A stretch of DNA of 64,000 bases from Pelomonas sp. SE-A7 (GCF_030345705.1 NZ_JAUASW010000001.1:806001-870000), one strand, 5' to 3'; shown: positions 8,391 through 18,441, numbered from the stretch's first letter. Translations and numbers: made by a program. The notes: a model not told the origin generated them from the sequence alone.

Positions 8391-9494
8391 ATGTCTTCGA
8401 CTCCGGGTGGTCAAGCGCGTGCCGCCTTTGACGGTGCCGCGCTGCTGGAACAGATGCGCGGCTGGGCCGGCGCGCTGGGATTCTCACAGATTGGCGTGGC
8501 CGGCATCGACCTGGCAGACGCCGAGCCGGGCCTGCTCGCCTGGCTGGCGCAGGGGCAGCACGGCAGCATGGGCTATATGGCGGCCCATGGCCTCAAGCGC
8601 GCCCGGCCGGCCGAGCTGGTGCCGGGCACTTTGCGGGTGATCACCGCCCGCATGGACTATCTGCCGACCGACTCGCCCGAAGGCTGGCAGGCCATCGAAT
8701 GGCAGGGCCTGGCCCGGCCGCAGCAGGCCCAGGTGTCGATCTATGCCCGGGGCCGCGACTATCACAAGGTGCTGCGCAACCGCCTGCAGCAACTGGCCAC
8801 GCAGCTGGAGCAGGCGGTGGGCCCGCTGGGCTACCGCGTGTTCACCGATTCCGCGCCGGTGCTGGAGGTGGAGCTGGCCAGCCGCTCCGGTATTGGCTGG
8901 CGGGGCAAGCACACCTTGCTGCTGGACCGCGAGGCCGGATCGATGTTCTTCCTCGGCGAAATCTTCGTCGACCTGCCGCTGCCCGAGACCGCGCCGGTGA
9001 GCGGCCATTGCGGCCAATGCACGGCCTGCCTGGACGCCTGCCCGACCGGCGCGATCACCGGCGCCTACCGGGTGGATGCGCGGCGCTGCATCTCCTACCT
9101 GACCATAGAAAGCGACGAGCCGATTCCGCCGGAGCTGCGGCCGCTGCTGGGCAATCGCATCTACGGCTGCGACGACTGCCAGCTGGTCTGCCCCTGGAAC
9201 AAGTTTTCGCGCCGCAGCCCGTTGCCGGATTTCGATCCGCGCGAAGGCCTGCAGGCCGGCACGCTGCTGCAGCTCTGGCGCTGGGACGAGGCGGAATTCC
9301 TGCGTCGCACCGAGGGCTCGGCGATACGTCGCATCGGCCACCAGCGCTGGCGTCGCAACCTGGCGGTGGCCATGGGCAATGCGCTGCGGGCGGCTGACGA
9401 CGCCGAAATCCGCGCCGCGCTGAGCCGGGAGCTGCCCCAGGCATCGCCCCTGGTGGCCGAGCACATCGAATGGGCGCTGAGCGAAAGTCTGTAG
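8391..9494 (+). CDS. queG: Epoxyqueuosine reductase QueG
   Basis: 367 residues. N-terminal cobalamin-binding region (about 20-190), then two [4Fe-4S] motifs: CGQCTACLDACPTGAI (about 205-220) and CDDCQLVCPWNK (about 260-271), followed by a HEAT-like C-terminus. It performs the last step of queuosine synthesis in tRNA, reducing epoxyqueuosine. ATG 8391 abuts the divergent tsaE start, so the promoter must lie within tsaE coding sequence. Next gene begins 50 bp downstream. Confidence 0.95.
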   Translation: MSSTPGGQARAAFDGAALLEQMRGWAGALGFSQIGVAGIDLADAEPGLLAWLAQGQHGSMGYMAAHGLKRARPAELVPGTLRVITARMDYLPTDSPEGWQAIEWQGLARPQQAQVSIYARGRDYHKVLRNRLQQLATQLEQAVGPLGYRVFTDSAPVLEVELASRSGIGWRGKHTLLLDREAGSMFFLGEIFVDLPLPETAPVSGHCGQCTACLDACPTGAITGAYRVDARRCISYLTIESDEPIPPELRPLLGNRIYGCDDCQLVCPWNKFSRRSPLPDFDPREGLQAGTLLQLWRWDEAEFLRRTEGSAIRRIGHQRWRRNLAVAMGNALRAADDAEIRAALSRELPQASPLVAEHIEWALSESL

Positions 9495-9544
9495 GCCCCG
9501 GTGCTGCCGGCCGCGTTAGGCTAGCGTCCCGACACGGAGAACCC

Positions 9545-10126
9545 ATGAAGTTGACGAGACGAGCGCTGCTGCTGAGCGGTGCCGCCACCACGCTGCCGAG
9601 CTGGGCCAAGCGCTTTGAGGACCATGATTTCGCTGACGAGATCCAGCTGGGCGGCAGCACCCTGGTCCTGAACGGCACCGGCCTGTTCAGCAAATTCGGT
9701 TTCAGGGGCTACCTGACGGCGCTCTACCTGAGCCGCAAGGCCGACACCGCCGAGGCGGTGTTCGCCAACGCCGGACCCAAGCGCATCCAGATGCGCATGC
9801 TGATGGGCGTCGGCGTCGAAGAACTGATCAAGCCCATCCACAAGGGCGTGGCCCGCAATTGCACTCCTGAAGAGCAGCAGCTGATCGCCGCGAGGCTGCC
9901 CGCCCTGATCCACAACATCGAGCTGGTCGGCAAGCTGCGCAAGGGCGACCTGATCAACATGGACCATGTGCCCCAGCAGGGCACGCAGCTGAGCGTCAAC
10001 GGCAAGGCTTTCGGTGCGCCCGCGCCCGGCAACGAACCGATGCTGGCTCTGCTCAAGGTCTTTCTGGGCGCCAAGCCCACGAACGACCGCCTCAAGGCTG
10101 GCATGCTGGACCAGCCCATCCCCTGA
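9545..10126 (+). CDS. Chalcone isomerase-like family protein (exported)
   Basis: 193 residues. The N-terminus MKLTRRALLLSGAATTLPSWA is a Tat/Sec-type export signal. The mature part shows the bacterial chalcone-isomerase-like fold signature: an initial strand pair (EIQLGGSTLVLNGTGLFSKF), YLTALYLSRKADTAEAVF and LRKGDLINMDHVPQQG. Bacterial members are not known flavonoid isomerases; catalytic residues of the plant enzyme are not recognisable. ATG 9545 is preceded by ACGGAG. The TGA overlaps the xerD ATG by one base, so the two genes are coupled. Confidence 0.8.
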   Translation: MKLTRRALLLSGAATTLPSWAKRFEDHDFADEIQLGGSTLVLNGTGLFSKFGFRGYLTALYLSRKADTAEAVFANAGPKRIQMRMLMGVGVEELIKPIHKGVARNCTPEEQQLIAARLPALIHNIELVGKLRKGDLINMDHVPQQGTQLSVNGKAFGAPAPGNEPMLALLKVFLGAKPTNDRLKAGMLDQPIP

Positions 10127-11034
10127 TGGACCGGGCTGCGCGCGAACTCAGCCAGGCGGGCATCGACCGCTTTCTTGAAGCGCTGTGGATAGAGGATGGC
10201 CTGTCCGGCAACACGCTGGCGGCCTACAAGCGTGACCTGCAACTGCTGGCGGATTGGCTGGCGAAGGAGCTGGGCCGTAGCCTGGATGGCAGCACCGAGG
10301 CCGACCTGCTGGCCTACCAGGCCGCGCGCCATGCGGCCAGCAAGGCCACCAGCGTCAACCGCCGGCTCAGCGTCTTCAAGCGCTATTTCCGCTGGGGCCT
10401 GAGGGAAGGTCGGATGACGCAGGACCCGACCCTGCGCCTGCACAACGCCAAGCAGGCGTTGCGCGTGCCCAAGACCTTGAGCCAGGCCCAGGTCGAGGCC
10501 CTGCTGCATGCACCCGACACCGACACGGCCCTGGGCCTGCGCGACCGCGCGATGCTGGAGCTGATGTATGCCAGCGGCCTGCGGGTCAGCGAGCTGATTC
10601 AGCTCAAGAGCGTGCATGTGGGCCTCAAGGAGACCGCCCTGCGGGTCACCGGAAAAGGCTCCAAGGAACGGCTCGTGCCCTTCGGTGAAGAAGCCCATGG
10701 CTGGCTGCTGCGCTATCTGCAGGAGGCCCGCAACACGCTGCTGGCCGGCCAGCGCTGCGACGAGCTCTTCGTCACCGTGCAGGGCGCCGGCATGAGCCGG
10801 CAGATGTTCTGGAACCTGGTCAAGAAGTACGCCCTGCTGGCAGGCATCCGCAGCGCCATCTCGCCGCACACCTTGCGCCATGCCTTCGCTACGCACCTGC
10901 TCAACCATGGCGCGGACTTGCGCGCCGTGCAATTGCTCCTCGGTCATGCCGACCTGTCCACAACCCAGATTTACACCCATGTGGCACGGGAGCGACTGCG
11001 GCAGATCCACGCCCAGCACCATCCGCGAGGCTGA
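10126..11034 (+). CDS. xerD: Site-specific tyrosine recombinase XerD
   Basis: 302 residues, normal length. N-terminal SAM-like core-binding domain (about 10-100), catalytic domain about 115-295 with the full set: R153 (SGLRVSEL), K177 (TGKGSKE), H248 and R251 (HTLRHAFATHLL), H274 (LLGHADLSTTQ) and nucleophile Y283 (IYTHV). The ending QIHAQHHPRG matches XerD rather than XerC. It acts with XerC at dif to resolve chromosome dimers. The start overlaps the upstream stop by one base; a stem-loop overlaps its stop. Confidence 0.95.
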   Translation: MDRAARELSQAGIDRFLEALWIEDGLSGNTLAAYKRDLQLLADWLAKELGRSLDGSTEADLLAYQAARHAASKATSVNRRLSVFKRYFRWGLREGRMTQDPTLRLHNAKQALRVPKTLSQAQVEALLHAPDTDTALGLRDRAMLELMYASGLRVSELIQLKSVHVGLKETALRVTGKGSKERLVPFGEEAHGWLLRYLQEARNTLLAGQRCDELFVTVQGAGMSRQMFWNLVKKYALLAGIRSAISPHTLRHAFATHLLNHGADLRAVQLLLGHADLSTTQIYTHVARERLRQIHAQHHPRG

Positions 11035-11068
11035 GGTCGCGTACCAGCCGCCGGGCTGGTGAGACCTC
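11033..11068 (+). terminator. Two-part stem-loop after xerD
   Basis: An inner perfect ACCAGCC / GGCTGGT stem (11043-11060, loop GCCG) is nested in an outer GAGGTC / GACCTC pairing, starting within the xerD stop. There is no T run, so Rho-independent termination is uncertain. Confidence 0.5.
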
Positions 11069-11172
11069 CCTACAACAAGTGAAACATTTGCGTCACACCA
11101 AGGCTTGCTTCGGTGCGCAAGGCTGAGCAGCATGGCGGCTTCGAAAACAACAGCCCCCGAGGTCCTTCGATC

Positions 11173-13542
11173 ATGAATTTCAAGCCGACCCTGATCGCCA
11201 CCGCAGCGATGACCGTTCTGGCCGCTCCCGCGCTGGCCCAGCAGGCCGCCGCGCCCACGGCCGAAAGCCGCCAGCAACTGGAAACCGTGGTCGTGACCTC
11301 GCAGAAGCGGGTGGAAGACGCCCGCAAGGTGCCGCTGAGCGTGACCGCCATTGGCGGCGAGGCGCTGAAGGAAGGCCAGATCCTGGACTTTGCCGACCTG
11401 ACCCGCAACCTGCCCAACGTCTCGTTCAGCAGCCAGGGCGGCGCCGGACTTTCGACCATCGAGATCCGCGGCGTCAGCTCGCAGGCCGGCTCGGCCACCG
11501 TCGGCGTCTATCTGGACGACGTTTCGCTGACCACCCGCAACCTCTATAGCCAGGGCACGGCCGAGCCGCGTTTCTTCGACCTGGAGCGCGTGGAAGTGCT
11601 GCGCGGCCCGCAAGGCACGCTGTACGGCGCCGGCTCCATGGGCGGCACGCTGCGCTTCATCAGCAAGCAGCCCGACCTGAAGCGATTCACCGGCGACGTG
11701 CTGGCCGAGGTCTCGAGCACCAGCCATGGCGGCATGAACTACATGGCCCAGGGCGTGCTGAACGTGCCGCTGCAGCAGGGCGTGGCGGCGCTGCGCATCG
11801 GTGTGCAGGCTGGCCATGACGCGGGCTACATCGACCAGGTCAGCCCCAAGACCCTGCAGGTCATCGACAAGGGCATCAACGACGTGGACTGGACGGTGCT
11901 GAAGCTCTCGGCCAAGTTCCAGTTCAACAAGGACTGGAGCCTGACGCCGGCGCTGTTCTACCAGCACAGCAAGAGCAAGGACATCGATGCGTCGTACCTG
12001 AACGTGGGCAGCTACCAGGAGTTCAACGCCGACAAGCCGCTGGCCCTGTTCCAGACCTCCAAGATCATGCGCGAGCCGGGCGACGACAAGCTGACCGTGC
12101 CTTCGCTGACCCTGAACGGCGACCTGGGCTTTGCCGACTTCACCGCCATCGTCAACACCTACCAGCGCAAGTTCAACCGCACGCAGGACGGCACCAGCAT
12201 CAACTCCAGCTACATCGGCAGCCTGATCGCCAACCCGGCGGTGGCCAACATCGTCACCTACCTGCCGTCGGCCGTGTATCTGGACAACAAGATCGACCAG
12301 AAGTCGATCGAGCTGCGCCTGGCCTCCAAGGACTACCAGGCCGGTGGCACGCCCATCACCTGGGTGGCCGGCATCTACGCAGCCTCCACCAAGACCGACG
12401 TGGCCGACAACGAGCCGGTGTTCGGCATCACCCAGGCCTTCACCAAGAATGGCGTCAACATCTATGACGCCCACCAGTGGGTGGACGATTCGGGCATCTA
12501 CACCGGCGCTTTCGCCAACGACAACAGCTACTTCTCTGCCCGCCACTACAACACCAAGCAGAAGTCGGTGTTCGGCGAGCTGACCTACCACTTCAGCAAG
12601 TCACTGCGCCTGACGGCCGGCATGCGCTACCTGAAGTCCAGCGAGGATTTCAAGCGCGAGGGCGACTTCTTCTTCGCCGGCGGCCCGTCCACAACCGCCA
12701 TCGACACCAAGGCCAACAAGAGCACGCCGCGCTTTGCCCTGACCTGGGACATGGATGCGGACACCAGCCTCTATGCCAACGTCGCCGACGGCTTCCGCCT
12801 CGGTGGCGCCAACCGGCCGATCCCGGCGATCGCCGCCAACATCAGCGACCTGGCCAAGCTGGGCATGACGTTCGCCCAGACCGCGGCCTTCGGCCCGGAC
12901 AGCCTGCGCAGCTACGAGGTCGGCAGCAAGTCGCGCCTGATGGGCGGCAAGGTGATGCTGAACCTGGCGGCCTATCACATCGATTGGAAGAACATCCAGC
13001 AGGACGTCTACCTGCCGACCGCCGGCTTCGACTTCGAGACCAATGTCGGCAAGGCCAAGAGCGACGGCGTCGAGTTCGAGCTGAAGGCCCGCATCACGCC
13101 CGACTTCACCATCAGCAGCGGCGGCGGCTACAACAAGGCCGTGTTCGCCGAGGACGTGCCCTCGCTGGGCATGGGCGATGACGGCCTGCCCAACGTCCGC
13201 AAGGGCGACAGCATCCAGGGCGTGCCCAAGTACAGCTTCAAGCTGGGCGGCGAATACCTGTTCAAGGCCTTCGGCTTCGACAGCGTTGCCCGCCTGAACA
13301 CGCAGTGGACCGGCGCCAGCCACGGCTCCCTGGTGCGCGGCGAACCGGACTACGACCGCCCGGCCTACATGACGGTCGACGCCAGCTGGGGCATCAACTT
13401 CGACAAGTGGGACCTGAACTTCTCGATCAAGAACGCCGGCAACAACCACAAGGTGCTGCAGCAGCCCAACATCCAGTCGGTGCGTCAGGCCTATTACATG
13501 AAGCCAAGGACCATTGGGGTCTCGCTGAGCGGCACTTTCTAA
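11173..13542 (+). CDS. TonB-dependent outer-membrane receptor
   Basis: 789 residues. Signal peptide 1-23 (ending APALAQQ), a TonB-box-like segment LETVVVTSQKR, plug domain about 45-160 (VPLSVTAIGGEAL, IEIRGVSSQ, VEVLRGPQGTLYGAGSMGG), then a 22-strand barrel ending in VSLSGTF with terminal Phe. The PQGTLYG / GGTLRFIS plug resembles receptors for carbohydrates or other non-siderophore substrates, but the ligand cannot be named. ATG 11173 gives the clean signal peptide; the upstream in-frame ATG at 11113 does not. It has no adjacent transport genes; energising would come from a TonB elsewhere, possibly the one at 53.6 kb. Confidence 0.92.
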   Translation: MNFKPTLIATAAMTVLAAPALAQQAAAPTAESRQQLETVVVTSQKRVEDARKVPLSVTAIGGEALKEGQILDFADLTRNLPNVSFSSQGGAGLSTIEIRGVSSQAGSATVGVYLDDVSLTTRNLYSQGTAEPRFFDLERVEVLRGPQGTLYGAGSMGGTLRFISKQPDLKRFTGDVLAEVSSTSHGGMNYMAQGVLNVPLQQGVAALRIGVQAGHDAGYIDQVSPKTLQVIDKGINDVDWTVLKLSAKFQFNKDWSLTPALFYQHSKSKDIDASYLNVGSYQEFNADKPLALFQTSKIMREPGDDKLTVPSLTLNGDLGFADFTAIVNTYQRKFNRTQDGTSINSSYIGSLIANPAVANIVTYLPSAVYLDNKIDQKSIELRLASKDYQAGGTPITWVAGIYAASTKTDVADNEPVFGITQAFTKNGVNIYDAHQWVDDSGIYTGAFANDNSYFSARHYNTKQKSVFGELTYHFSKSLRLTAGMRYLKSSEDFKREGDFFFAGGPSTTAIDTKANKSTPRFALTWDMDADTSLYANVADGFRLGGANRPIPAIAANISDLAKLGMTFAQTAAFGPDSLRSYEVGSKSRLMGGKVMLNLAAYHIDWKNIQQDVYLPTAGFDFETNVGKAKSDGVEFELKARITPDFTISSGGGYNKAVFAEDVPSLGMGDDGLPNVRKGDSIQGVPKYSFKLGGEYLFKAFGFDSVARLNTQWTGASHGSLVRGEPDYDRPAYMTVDASWGINFDKWDLNFSIKNAGNNHKVLQQPNIQSVRQAYYMKPRTIGVSLSGTF

Positions 13543-13583
13543 GCAGGCTTTGAAACCCGATCAGGACGGAGAGAATCGCTGTC

Positions 13584-14186
13584 ATGGACCATAGCTTTCT
13601 CTCCGCCCTGATCCTCTTGCTGCTGGTGCTGGATCCCTTGGGAAGCCTGCCCATCTTCATCCCCATCATGCGAGAGGTGCCGCGGGAGCGGCGCACGCGG
13701 GTGGCCTTGCGCGAGGTCGGCATCGCCTTCATCGTGCTGCTGGCCTTCATGTTCTTCGGCGAGACCTTTCTGCGGGTGATGCACCTGTCGGAGCGTTCGC
13801 TGGAAGTGGCAGGCGGCGTGATCCTGCTGATCATTGCGATCCGCATGATCTTCGGCTCCAGCGGCGACTCGTCCTACGGCCTGGAGCCGGGCAAGGAACC
13901 GCTGATCTTTCCGTTGGCCGTACCGCTGCTGGCCGGCCCCTCGGCCATGGCCACCGTGCTGCTGCTGGCCTCGCGCCAGCCGGAGCGCATCTGGGAATGG
14001 ATAGGCGCCCTGGCCACGGCCCTGGTGATCTCCTTCCTGACCCTGCTGCTGTGCGACCGCATCCGCAAGCTGCTCGGCGATTCGGTGGTCTCGGCCATAG
14101 AGAAGCTGATGGGCCTGGTGCTGACCGCCATCGGCGTGGAGATGGTGCTGGCCGGCCTGAAGCGCTACTTCGTCGGCGGTCTCTGA
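13584..14186 (+). CDS. MarC/YhgN family inner-membrane protein
   Basis: 200 residues and six predicted membrane helices (about 5-25, 42-62, 72-92, 112-132, 140-160, 178-195). Family features: LLLLVLDPLGSLPIF at the start and PLAVPLLAGPSAMATV in the middle, a duplicated DPxG / GP motif. The function of MarC proteins is unsettled; early links to multiple antibiotic resistance were not upheld. ATG 13584 lies 41 bp after the receptor gene. The last 22 bases overlap the convergent GNAT gene. Confidence 0.92.
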   Translation: MDHSFLSALILLLLVLDPLGSLPIFIPIMREVPRERRTRVALREVGIAFIVLLAFMFFGETFLRVMHLSERSLEVAGGVILLIIAIRMIFGSSGDSSYGLEPGKEPLIFPLAVPLLAGPSAMATVLLLASRQPERIWEWIGALATALVISFLTLLLCDRIRKLLGDSVVSAIEKLMGLVLTAIGVEMVLAGLKRYFVGGL

Positions 14187-14734
14187 CCCAGGATCTGCAG
14201 CTCGACCTGGCGGCCTGAGGCGGCCCACTGCTCGGCCGTCATTGCATAGGTCGACCATTCCTTGTCGTACCAGGTTTCCAAGCCGCGGTAGCCCATGCCC
14301 AGGCGCTGCATCACGCGGGCCGAGGCCTGGTTGTCGGGATGGCAGATCGCGCAGAGCAGGGGTGCCTTCAGATGCTCGAAGGCAAAGGCCGCCATGTGTT
14401 CGGCAGCCTCTGAGGCCAGGCCCTTGCCCCAGCAATCGGGCTGCAGGCGCCAGCCGATTTCATGGGCCTGGGCCGAGTCCCGGTCCAGATGCTGGATGCA
14501 GCCGGCACCGACCAGGCGGCCGTTCTCGCGCGCGAAGAAGCTCCACCAGGAATAGCCCCAGTCGGCCCAGCGGGCCTGCACCCGCTCGATGCTGGCCAGC
14601 GTCTCCTCGCGGGTCTCGGGCCGGCCGCTGATGTAGCGCATCACCTCGAGCTGGCGGTTCATGGCCTGGAGTCCGTCCAGATGCTCGGGCGCAAAGGGTT
14701 CCAGGCGCAGCCTGGGGGTCAGCAGTTGGGTCAT
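14165..14734 (-). CDS. GNAT N-acetyltransferase (RimJ/RimL-like)
   Basis: 189 residues. LLTPRLRLEPFAPEHLDGL at the start and ARENGRLVGAGCIQHL, IGWRLQPDCWGKGLASEAAEHM (acetyl-CoA site) and VMQRLGMGYRG at the end are typical of the Acetyltransf_3 / RimJ-RimL group. The substrate is not predictable; members acetylate protein N-termini or small amines. It converges with marC by a 22-base tail overlap. Upstream is the 307-bp aceA control region, so a divergent promoter is likely there. Confidence 0.88.
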   Translation of the reverse strand: MTQLLTPRLRLEPFAPEHLDGLQAMNRQLEVMRYISGRPETREETLASIERVQARWADWGYSWWSFFARENGRLVGAGCIQHLDRDSAQAHEIGWRLQPDCWGKGLASEAAEHMAAFAFEHLKAPLLCAICHPDNQASARVMQRLGMGYRGLETWYDKEWSTYAMTAEQWAASGRQVELQILGQRPPTK

Positions 14735-14899
14735 GGGCTTGTGGTCCTCGAGGGCGGGGCCAGTCTATTCCGGTGCACTTTTCATGATCCAAAACGCCCA
14801 TTTCGAATCGTGAAATGTGTCGTTGCTGCATCGCCGCAATTTTTCTCATGATGGCGAATGCATTTCCGCATTCCGAAAAACAAAACCCAAGTCATTGAT

Positions 14900-14928
14900 T
14901 TGAAATAACAAAATATTTAGTCTTATAT
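14900..14928 (+). promoter_or_regulatory. Predicted sigma-70-type aceA promoter
   Basis: TTGAAA (14900-14905), 17-base spacer, TTATAT (14923-14928). Inferred from consensus match and spacing; it is the best match I found in this AT-rich stretch and points toward aceA. Confidence 0.6.
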
Positions 14929-14951
14929 AAGACATAAGTCTTCCAAGACTT
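14920..14951. promoter_or_regulatory. Twin palindromic operators over the aceA -10/+1 region
   Basis: Two perfect palindromes: GTCTTATATAAGAC (14920-14933), which contains the predicted -10, and AAGTCTTCCAAGACTT (14936-14951) just downstream. Both use the half-site (A)GTCTT / AAGAC(T), so one dimeric regulator could bind both, most simply as a repressor. Centres are 17 bases apart. The regulator is not encoded in the window. Confidence 0.55.
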
Positions 14952-15041
14952 GGCGAGCAGGCATAGATTTGAGCCATCGAGTCGCCGACTCAAACGCGTT
15001 TTTCTTCCTCTCCCAACCTCACCGCCCCGCAGGAGCAAGCC

Positions 15042-16340
<1,299 letters not shown>

Positions 16341-16366
16341 TCGTCGGCATCCGACCTGAAGTACGA

Positions 16367-16391
16367 GACCGGGCCTAGGCCCGGTCTTTTT
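16367..16391 (+). terminator. Rho-independent terminator of aceA
   Basis: GACCGGGCC - TA - GGCCCGGTC, a 9-bp perfect stem, followed directly by TTTTT (16387-16391). The clearest intrinsic terminator in the window. Confidence 0.92.
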
Positions 16392-16468
16392 GTTTGCGCC
16401 TGTCATGATTTGGTCATGGCGATGTCGCACATTGGCGATACCGACAACAACGAGAACTGGAGGACAAG

Positions 16469-17284
16469 ATGACAGAGAGCATCCGACAAGAACATAAGGG
16501 AACCTGGGCCCGCTGGCGCCTGGGCTGGAAGACGGCCTCGAACCGGCGGGAACTGCGTCAGCGATCCGCCGATCTCGCAAGCTTGGTGGACAAGATTCCG
16601 CCGCGGATCCAGCAGCTCTGGCTGGAACGCATCAACGAAGACATGCCGGGTTGGCGACCCGACGAAGCCGACTGGCTGCTGGCGGCCGGCGCCCTGCTGC
16701 AGTTCTTCGACAGCTGCAAGGAACAGTCGGACAAGGGCGAATGCGCCTTGCCTTCGCGGGCGGCCGACTCGGTCTGGCATCTCTGGCTCAAGCACGAGCC
16801 GGCCGGGCTCGCGGCCTTCCAGCAGCAGCATTTCGGCATCGTCCTGCCTCATGTGGAGCGGGCCGAGATGCAGGCGCCGCTGGACCAATCGCTGTCGCGC
16901 TGCTGGGTGGCGGCCTGCCGTAACGAAGGCTTGTCGCCGCTGGGCCGCAAGCTGCCGCTGCTGTTCGCGGCCGACCGGCTGCTCAAGGCGCCGAACGGCT
17001 GGGCCTACCGCTTCGGCGGCTACGGCAGCCAGCTCTTCCACCAGGACCAGGACGAACGCGGCCGACCGGTGGGCAGGCCAAGCCCGCATCCTGCTATGGG
17101 CGTCGCTGCAATGGCCGGCCTGGGCTTGCTGAGCTACGAAGAAATCGCCATGGCCGAGCGCCGCAAGGCCATGAGCGACGGTGGCTCCGGCGGCAGCAGC
17201 TGCGGCAGCAGTTCGAGCTGCGGCGACGGGGGAGGGGGCTGCAGCTGCGGCAGCAGCTGTGGCGGAGGCGGCTGCGGCAGCTGA
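16469..17284 (+). CDS. Uncharacterised protein with WHxW motif and Cys/Gly/Ser-rich tail
   Basis: 271 residues, no signal peptide or membrane segment. Residues about 1-235 look globular, with ADSVWHLWLKHEPAGLAAFQ near 97-116 recalling the metal-like WHxH signature of glycine-rich-domain proteins, and PNGWAYRFGGYGSQLFHQDQD further on. The last about 33 residues are low complexity with seven Cys spaced by Gly/Ser. Such tails occur in families with a 'cysteine-rich, glycine-rich' C-terminus of unknown function; metal binding or post-translational modification is conceivable. CTGGAGG precedes ATG 16469. It is flanked by a terminator on the left and the convergent alcohol dehydrogenase 8 bp to the right, so it is probably expressed alone. 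Confidence 0.75.
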   Translation: MTESIRQEHKGTWARWRLGWKTASNRRELRQRSADLASLVDKIPPRIQQLWLERINEDMPGWRPDEADWLLAAGALLQFFDSCKEQSDKGECALPSRAADSVWHLWLKHEPAGLAAFQQQHFGIVLPHVERAEMQAPLDQSLSRCWVAACRNEGLSPLGRKLPLLFAADRLLKAPNGWAYRFGGYGSQLFHQDQDERGRPVGRPSPHPAMGVAAMAGLGLLSYEEIAMAERRKAMSDGGSGGSSCGSSSSCGDGGGGCSCGSSCGGGGCGS

Positions 17285-17292
17285 GCCCGCGG

Positions 17293-18441
17293 CTACATCG
17301 AGGCCTGCAACAGGGCCCGGTAGTCCTCGCTGCTGGCCAGGCGCGGATTGGTCTTGTGGCAATGGTCGAGCAGGGCATGCTCGATCACCGCCTCAAACTG
17401 CGCTTCCTGCACGCCCAGCGCGGCCAGGCCGGTCGCGAGGCCGAGACGCGCATTCATCTCGCCCAAGGCTTCGGCGATGGCCTTGCCCTCGGCATCGCTG
17501 CCTTCCAGGCCCATGGCCTGGGCCATGCGTTGCAGCCGGCCTTCGTTCTGCAGGCTGGGATGGGCCGCGTTGAAGCGCACCACGGCCGGCAGAAACATCG
17601 CATTCAAGGTGCCGTGGTGCAGCCGCGGGTTCACGCCGCCCAGGCTGTGGCTGAGCGAATGCACGCAGCCCAGGCCTTTCTGGAAGGCCATGGCGCCCTG
17701 CATGCTGGCGCTCATCATGTTGAGCCTTGCTTCTCGGTCGCTGCCATCACGGGTCGCTCGCTCAATATGGGCCCAGCCGCGGCGCAGGCCTTCAAGGGCG
17801 ATGCCGTCGGCCGGCGGATTGAAGGCGGCCGACATGAAGGTCTCCATGCAATGGGCAATCGCATCCATGCCGGTGGCTGCGGTCAGCAGCGGCGGCAGGC
17901 CCAGGGTCAGCTCGGGATCGCAGATCGCCACCCGGGGCATCAGCTCCCAGCTGTGGAAACCCAGCTTGCGGCCGTCGTCCACGATGATGATGGCGCCCCG
18001 GGCCACCTCGGAGCCCGTGCCGGCTGTGGTCGGCACGGCGATCAGCGGCGCGGCGGCCTTGGTGATGCGCGGGCTGCCGCCTTCAATGGTCGCGTAGGTC
18101 TTGAGCGGTCCTTCATGCGTGGCAGCGATGGCCACGCCCTTGGCCAGGTCGATGCTGGAGCCGCCGCCTATGGCTACCAGGCCGTCGCAGCCAGCGCTCT
18201 TGTATTGCTCGACCGCCAATCGCACCGCGGCCTCGGTCGGGTTGCTGGGCGTGGCGTCGAAGATCGCCAGCGCCTGGCCGCCAAACGCCGCCAGCGCCTT
18301 GTCGAGCACGCCGGCCGCCCGCACGCCGGGGTCGGTGACGACCAGCGGCTTCTTGATGCCCACTCGCTCGCATTCCTGCGGCAGCAGGGCGCTTGCGCCG
18401 TAGTCGAGCTGGATCTGGGTCAGGTACTGGATCAGGGCCAT
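17293..18441 (-). CDS. Iron-containing alcohol dehydrogenase
   Basis: 382 residues, standard for group III ADHs. NAD(P)-binding GGGSSIDLAKG (about 93-103); PTTAGTGSEV; metal ligands in MDAIAHCMETF and in HSLSHSLGG...HHGTLNA. The His at the usual metal position after DAIAH is kept, so the enzyme should be active. Substrate not predictable (butanol/1,3-propanediol/lactaldehyde-type family). It is divergent from the esterase gene across 64 bp, where both promoters must lie. Confidence 0.92.
   Translation of the reverse strand: MALIQYLTQIQLDYGASALLPQECERVGIKKPLVVTDPGVRAAGVLDKALAAFGGQALAIFDATPSNPTEAAVRLAVEQYKSAGCDGLVAIGGGSSIDLAKGVAIAATHEGPLKTYATIEGGSPRITKAAAPLIAVPTTAGTGSEVARGAIIIVDDGRKLGFHSWELMPRVAICDPELTLGLPPLLTAATGMDAIAHCMETFMSAAFNPPADGIALEGLRRGWAHIERATRDGSDREARLNMMSASMQGAMAFQKGLGCVHSLSHSLGGVNPRLHHGTLNAMFLPAVVRFNAAHPSLQNEGRLQRMAQAMGLEGSDAEGKAIAEALGEMNARLGLATGLAALGVQEAQFEAVIEHALLDHCHKTNPRLASSEDYRALLQASM

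Larger units (their letters stand above)
14735..15041. promoter_or_regulatory. AT-rich control region between the GNAT gene and aceA
   Basis: 307 bases without a gene, clearly richer in A+T than the surroundings. It holds two spaced inverted repeats: CATTTC-N7-GAAATG (14799-14817) and GAATGC-N6-GCATTC (14856-14873). After these come the predicted aceA promoter and operators, listed separately. The aceA leader is about 105 bases long. Confidence 0.6.

Noticed and set aside
9724..12591. Very long open frame (about 955 codons) on the minus strand over xerD and the TonB receptor
   Set aside because: It runs antisense to two well-recognised genes; its protein is His/Gln/Ala/Gly-rich and shows no domain. 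High-GC coding DNA often leaves such frames open.
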